Assembly: GCA_947372925.1 (NCBI GenBank)
Contig: CANBVQ010000012.1
Coordinates: forward strand, 1 to 32,826
DNA length: 32,826 nucleotides
Direction: 5' to 3'
Origin: Acidimicrobiaceae bacterium
GTDB taxonomy: Bacteria > Actinomycetota > Acidimicrobiia > Acidimicrobiales > RAAP-2
In this document: positions 30,433-32,826 of the stretch, in pieces
Layout: every line of letters begins with the position of its first letter
Position numbering within the stretch: position 1 is the stretch's first letter
The notes under the pieces: model-generated
The model's input: the letters and a program-made list of their open reading frames with translations, nothing else
Told to the model about the DNA's origin: nothing
The model's database searches: none
Position numbers and translations under genes: made by a program

Positions 30433-31728
30433 ATGCGGTACTGGGTTGAGACCCTCGGATGCCCCAAGAACCACGTCGACTCGGACAAGTTGTCGGGTCT
30501 ACTCGGTGGCCAGGGCTACGTTCCAGCCGACTCGGCCGATGAGGCCGATCTCGTCGTGGTCAATACGTGCGCCTTCATCGAATCTGCGCGCGAAGAGTCC
30601 ATTGAAACCGTGCTCGAAATGGCTGATCGCAAACTTGACGGAGCGCGCCTCGTCGTAACGGGCTGCATGGCCGAGCGCTACCGTGACGAACTCGCCGATG
30701 CTCTTCCCGAAGTAGATCTCGTCGCCGGTTTTGGCGAGAGTCTGACCACTTCGACTCCCGTGACATTGGGCCAACGTCCCAAGTCGGACTTCGACCTCTT
30801 GAATCTGCCTCGTCCCGCCGCTACGGCCCCGTGGGCCTATCTGAAAATCGCTGAAGGGTGCGACCGTCGTTGTGGCTTCTGCGCCATTCCGACCTTCCGT
30901 GGTGATCAACGCTCGCGCAGCACCGAAGATCTGCTCGCCGAAACTCGTGGCCTCGTGGCTAGCGGCGTTAAGGAATTGGTGCTCATCGCCCAGGACCTGG
31001 CCAGCTGGGGCAACGACCGACGCCGTCACGCCCTCGGTGAGGCCGTGGAAGTTCTCGACGAAGGCGGTACGCAGCCGTTGGTGGACCTCGCCCGTCAACT
31101 CACGGGAGAAGTCGAGCGTCTCCGACTCTTGTACCTCTACCCATCTGGCTTGACCTCGTCATTGATTGAAACCATCCTCGCGACGGGTGTTCCTTATTTC
31201 GACCTTTCGCTCCAGCATGTCTCTCGCCCGCACGTTCGTCGTATGAAGCGATGGGGTGACGGAGATCGTTTCTTAGAGCGCATCGAAGCAATTCGGTGTG
31301 CTGAACCAAACGCCGCATTCCGTTCCTCCTTCATCCTCGGGTACCCCGGTGAAACCGAAGATGACCACTCGCAACTCTTGGAGTTCGTCGAGGCCGCCCA
31401 ATTGGATTGGGCCGGATTCTTCCCGTACTCCGCAGAGACCGGCACCACGGCCGCCGCCATGGAAAATCAAATCCCCGCTGAGTTGGCAATGGAACGGTTA
31501 CGCGAAGTGAGTGAACTGCAAGACACCATCACGGCTCGTAAGCGTGATGATCTAGTTGGAACGACCCAGCGGCTCTTGATCGACGAACCGGGAATTGCCC
31601 GCAGTGTGCGTGAATGTCCTGAAATCGACGGCGTTATCTTGGTGGATGACCAGATACCTGTTGGGTCGATGGTTGACTGTCTCATTGTGGGCAGCCAGGG
31701 AACAGATCTTGAAGCGAGACTCGTATGA
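30433..31728 (+). CDS. rimO: ribosomal protein uS12 methylthiotransferase RimO
   Basis: A radical-SAM methylthiotransferase that modifies an Asp of ribosomal protein S12. From ATG 30433 the protein has 431 residues. The N-terminal cluster cysteines are C10 (TLGCPKN), C46 (VNTCAF) and C78 (VTGCMAERY). The radical-SAM CxxxCxxC is C143, C147, C150 (EGCDRRCGFC). A C-terminal TRAM domain follows (about 370-431). The frame opens earlier at 30337 inside the tRNA, but MRYWVETLGCPKN is the standard RimO start and has AAGGGG 4-5 bases upstream. Its stop overlaps pgsA (ATGA). Confidence 0.96.
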   Translation: MRYWVETLGCPKNHVDSDKLSGLLGGQGYVPADSADEADLVVVNTCAFIESAREESIETVLEMADRKLDGARLVVTGCMAERYRDELADALPEVDLVAGFGESLTTSTPVTLGQRPKSDFDLLNLPRPAATAPWAYLKIAEGCDRRCGFCAIPTFRGDQRSRSTEDLLAETRGLVASGVKELVLIAQDLASWGNDRRRHALGEAVEVLDEGGTQPLVDLARQLTGEVERLRLLYLYPSGLTSSLIETILATGVPYFDLSLQHVSRPHVRRMKRWGDGDRFLERIEAIRCAEPNAAFRSSFILGYPGETEDDHSQLLEFVEAAQLDWAGFFPYSAETGTTAAAMENQIPAELAMERLREVSELQDTITARKRDDLVGTTQRLLIDEPGIARSVRECPEIDGVILVDDQIPVGSMVDCLIVGSQGTDLEARLV

Positions 31729-32282
31729 GTGACCAAAAGAAGACCTACGGCGAGACGGCCCTGCTGACGCCGGCCAATCTCCTGACGGCCTTTCGACTCT
31801 TCATCACGCCCGTCTTCATCTGGTTAATCGTCTCTACTGGGGCATCGTGGATCTCAACTGTGGTTGGCTTCATCGCCGCCGTTTCGGACTACTTCGACGG
31901 CATCGTGGCGCGACGCCAGGGCACGACACGCTCGGGTGCATTTCTCGATCCGCTCGCCGACAAAGTCGTTGTGCTCGGTTCGCTCTACGCCCTGGTGTAC
32001 GAGCACTTCATGTGGATTCTGCCTGTGCTCATTATTACGGCCCGCGAACTCTGGATGACCTGGTATCGCAGCAAGATGAGCAAGAAAGGCATTTCGATTC
32101 CAGCCGGATCGTTGCCGAAAATCAAGACGGTGGTCCAAGACTTGGCTATCGCCTTTTGTGTCGTTCCTGGACTCACTGATGTTCAATGGCTGACTGTGGG
32201 AACACTGTGGGTGGCGGTTGCGCTCACAATCGTTACGGGGTATCAGTACTACGTCGGCGGCAAGAAGTTGGTGGTTCAGTGA
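31725..32282 (+). CDS. pgsA: CDP-diacylglycerol-glycerol-3-phosphate 3-phosphatidyltransferase
   Basis: A membrane enzyme of phospholipid synthesis making phosphatidylglycerol phosphate from CDP-diacylglycerol and glycerol-3-phosphate. The 185-residue protein carries the full CDP-alcohol phosphotransferase motif: D55-Y-F-D58-G59, A62-R63, G71, D75 and D79. Hydrophobic segments surround it, as expected for a six-helix fold. It starts inside the rimO stop and ends inside the cinA start. The order rimO-pgsA-cinA is common in Actinobacteria. A related CDP-alcohol transferase activity cannot be fully excluded, but the context supports PgsA. Confidence 0.93.
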   Translation: MSDQKKTYGETALLTPANLLTAFRLFITPVFIWLIVSTGASWISTVVGFIAAVSDYFDGIVARRQGTTRSGAFLDPLADKVVVLGSLYALVYEHFMWILPVLIITARELWMTWYRSKMSKKGISIPAGSLPKIKTVVQDLAIAFCVVPGLTDVQWLTVGTLWVAVALTIVTGYQYYVGGKKLVVQ

Positions 32283-32826
32283 GAGTCGAAATCGTCGCAG
32301 TAGGAACTGAGCTGCTGCTCGGTCAGATTGCCGACACCAACTCCCAGTGGCTCGGCGAGCAGCTCGCCGCCAACGGCATCGCCTGTCACTTCCACCAGCA
32401 CGTCGGTGACAACCACGATCGCATCGTTCTGGCCTTTCGTACCGCGCTTGCACGCAGCGACGCGGTCATTGTCTGCGGTGGTCTCGGTCCCACCCAAGAC
32501 GACATCACCCGAGAAGCCATCGCGGAGGTCATGAACGTGCCGCTCGAGCGGCGCGAAGAACTCGTCGCTGTGATTCAAGCGATGTTCTCCTCACGTGGTC
32601 GGACGATGCCCGACAACAATCTTCTGCAGGCCGATGTTCCTCGCGGCGCGAGCATCATTGAACAGCGCCGGGGAACCGCTCCCGGGTTGATCTGCCCCGT
32701 GGGTCAAAAGGTGATCTACGCCGCGCCCGGTGTTCCCTACGAACTCTCAGAAATGTTTGAACGAGCGATCTTGCCCGATCTCAAGATGCGGGCGGGTGCC
32801 TCCTCGGTTATCACGAGTCGCGTCTT
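32279..32826 (+). CDS. cinA: CinA family competence/damage-inducible protein, partial (3' end beyond window)
   Basis: The N-terminal 182 codons of CinA, open to the end of the window. The start GTG overlaps the pgsA stop by 4 bases. The protein begins VRVEIVAVGTELLLGQIADT and carries VCGGLGPTQDDITREA, both hallmarks of the MoaB/MogA-like domain of CinA. Family members act as ADP-ribose pyrophosphatase and, with their C-terminal domain, as NMN deamidase; that domain lies outside the window. The three coupled genes rimO, pgsA and cinA form one operon. Confidence 0.95.
   Translation, partial: MRVEIVAVGTELLLGQIADTNSQWLGEQLAANGIACHFHQHVGDNHDRIVLAFRTALARSDAVIVCGGLGPTQDDITREAIAEVMNVPLERREELVAVIQAMFSSRGRTMPDNNLLQADVPRGASIIEQRRGTAPGLICPVGQKVIYAAPGVPYELSEMFERAILPDLKMRAGASSVITSRV

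Noticed and set aside
1-32826. CRISPR arrays, insertion sequences and anti-phage defence cassettes
   Set aside because: No regularly spaced repeats, transposase genes or known defence enzymes are visible; the HicAB pair alone does not define a defence island, and the Lhr helicase lacks defence partners.

Overview
The window reads as a dense bacterial chromosome segment of moderately high GC with many GTG starts and genes packed on both strands, often with ATGA/GTGA stop-start overlaps. An F420-type PPOX protein, a long Lhr helicase, the rimO-pgsA-cinA order, a DUF4395 protein and a Thr/Ala-rich secretome point to an actinobacterium, perhaps an Acidimicrobiia-like lineage. The taxonomy is inference from gene content, not a computed placement. 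No transposase, integrase, prophage or CRISPR array is visible, and no gene-free stretch exceeds 300 bases.

Region 1 (1-10990) is mostly small metabolic and housekeeping genes. It holds a Nudix hydrolase with a GNAT acetyltransferase, a minimal HicAB toxin-antitoxin pair, and a VOC protein followed by a TetR regulator. Divergent from these is a + strand run with an N-acyl-D-amino-acid deacylase, an F420-type PPOX protein, three more GNATs with a small secreted helical protein between them, and a DUF3048 protein. An SRPBCC protein, an alpha/beta hydrolase, prephenate dehydratase (pheA) and a TauE/SafE permease follow.

Region 2 (11016-19094) has the minus-strand group of two unrecognised proteins, typA and tRNA-Ser(UGA), closed by a clear terminator. 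Divergent from it, a 46-residue membrane protein is translationally coupled to a 1428-residue Lhr-family helicase. The two unrecognised proteins keep some layout of a RecB-like PD-(D/E)XK nuclease but seem to lack its catalytic lysine.

Region 3 (19009-26441, minus strand) is the most unusual. TauE/SafE and DUF4395 genes are followed by a 1127-residue secreted S53 (sedolisin) protease, a 762-residue secreted protein with a propeller-like N-terminal half and a possible TIM-barrel-like C-terminal half, and a 70-residue coiled-coil protein. The last of these overlaps the 3' end of lhr in antisense. The protease and the 762-residue protein share a similar repeat style, which suggests a secreted polymer-processing set.

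Region 4 (26486-32826) contains a Nudix hydrolase and a complete polar amino acid ABC transporter (binding protein, permease, ATPase). The transporter has a strong terminator-like hairpin exactly at the permease start. A palindrome lies in its promoter region, next to a TetR gene that is paralogous to the one in region 1. Then come tRNA-Ser(GCU) and the coupled run rimO-pgsA-cinA, with cinA cut by the window end.
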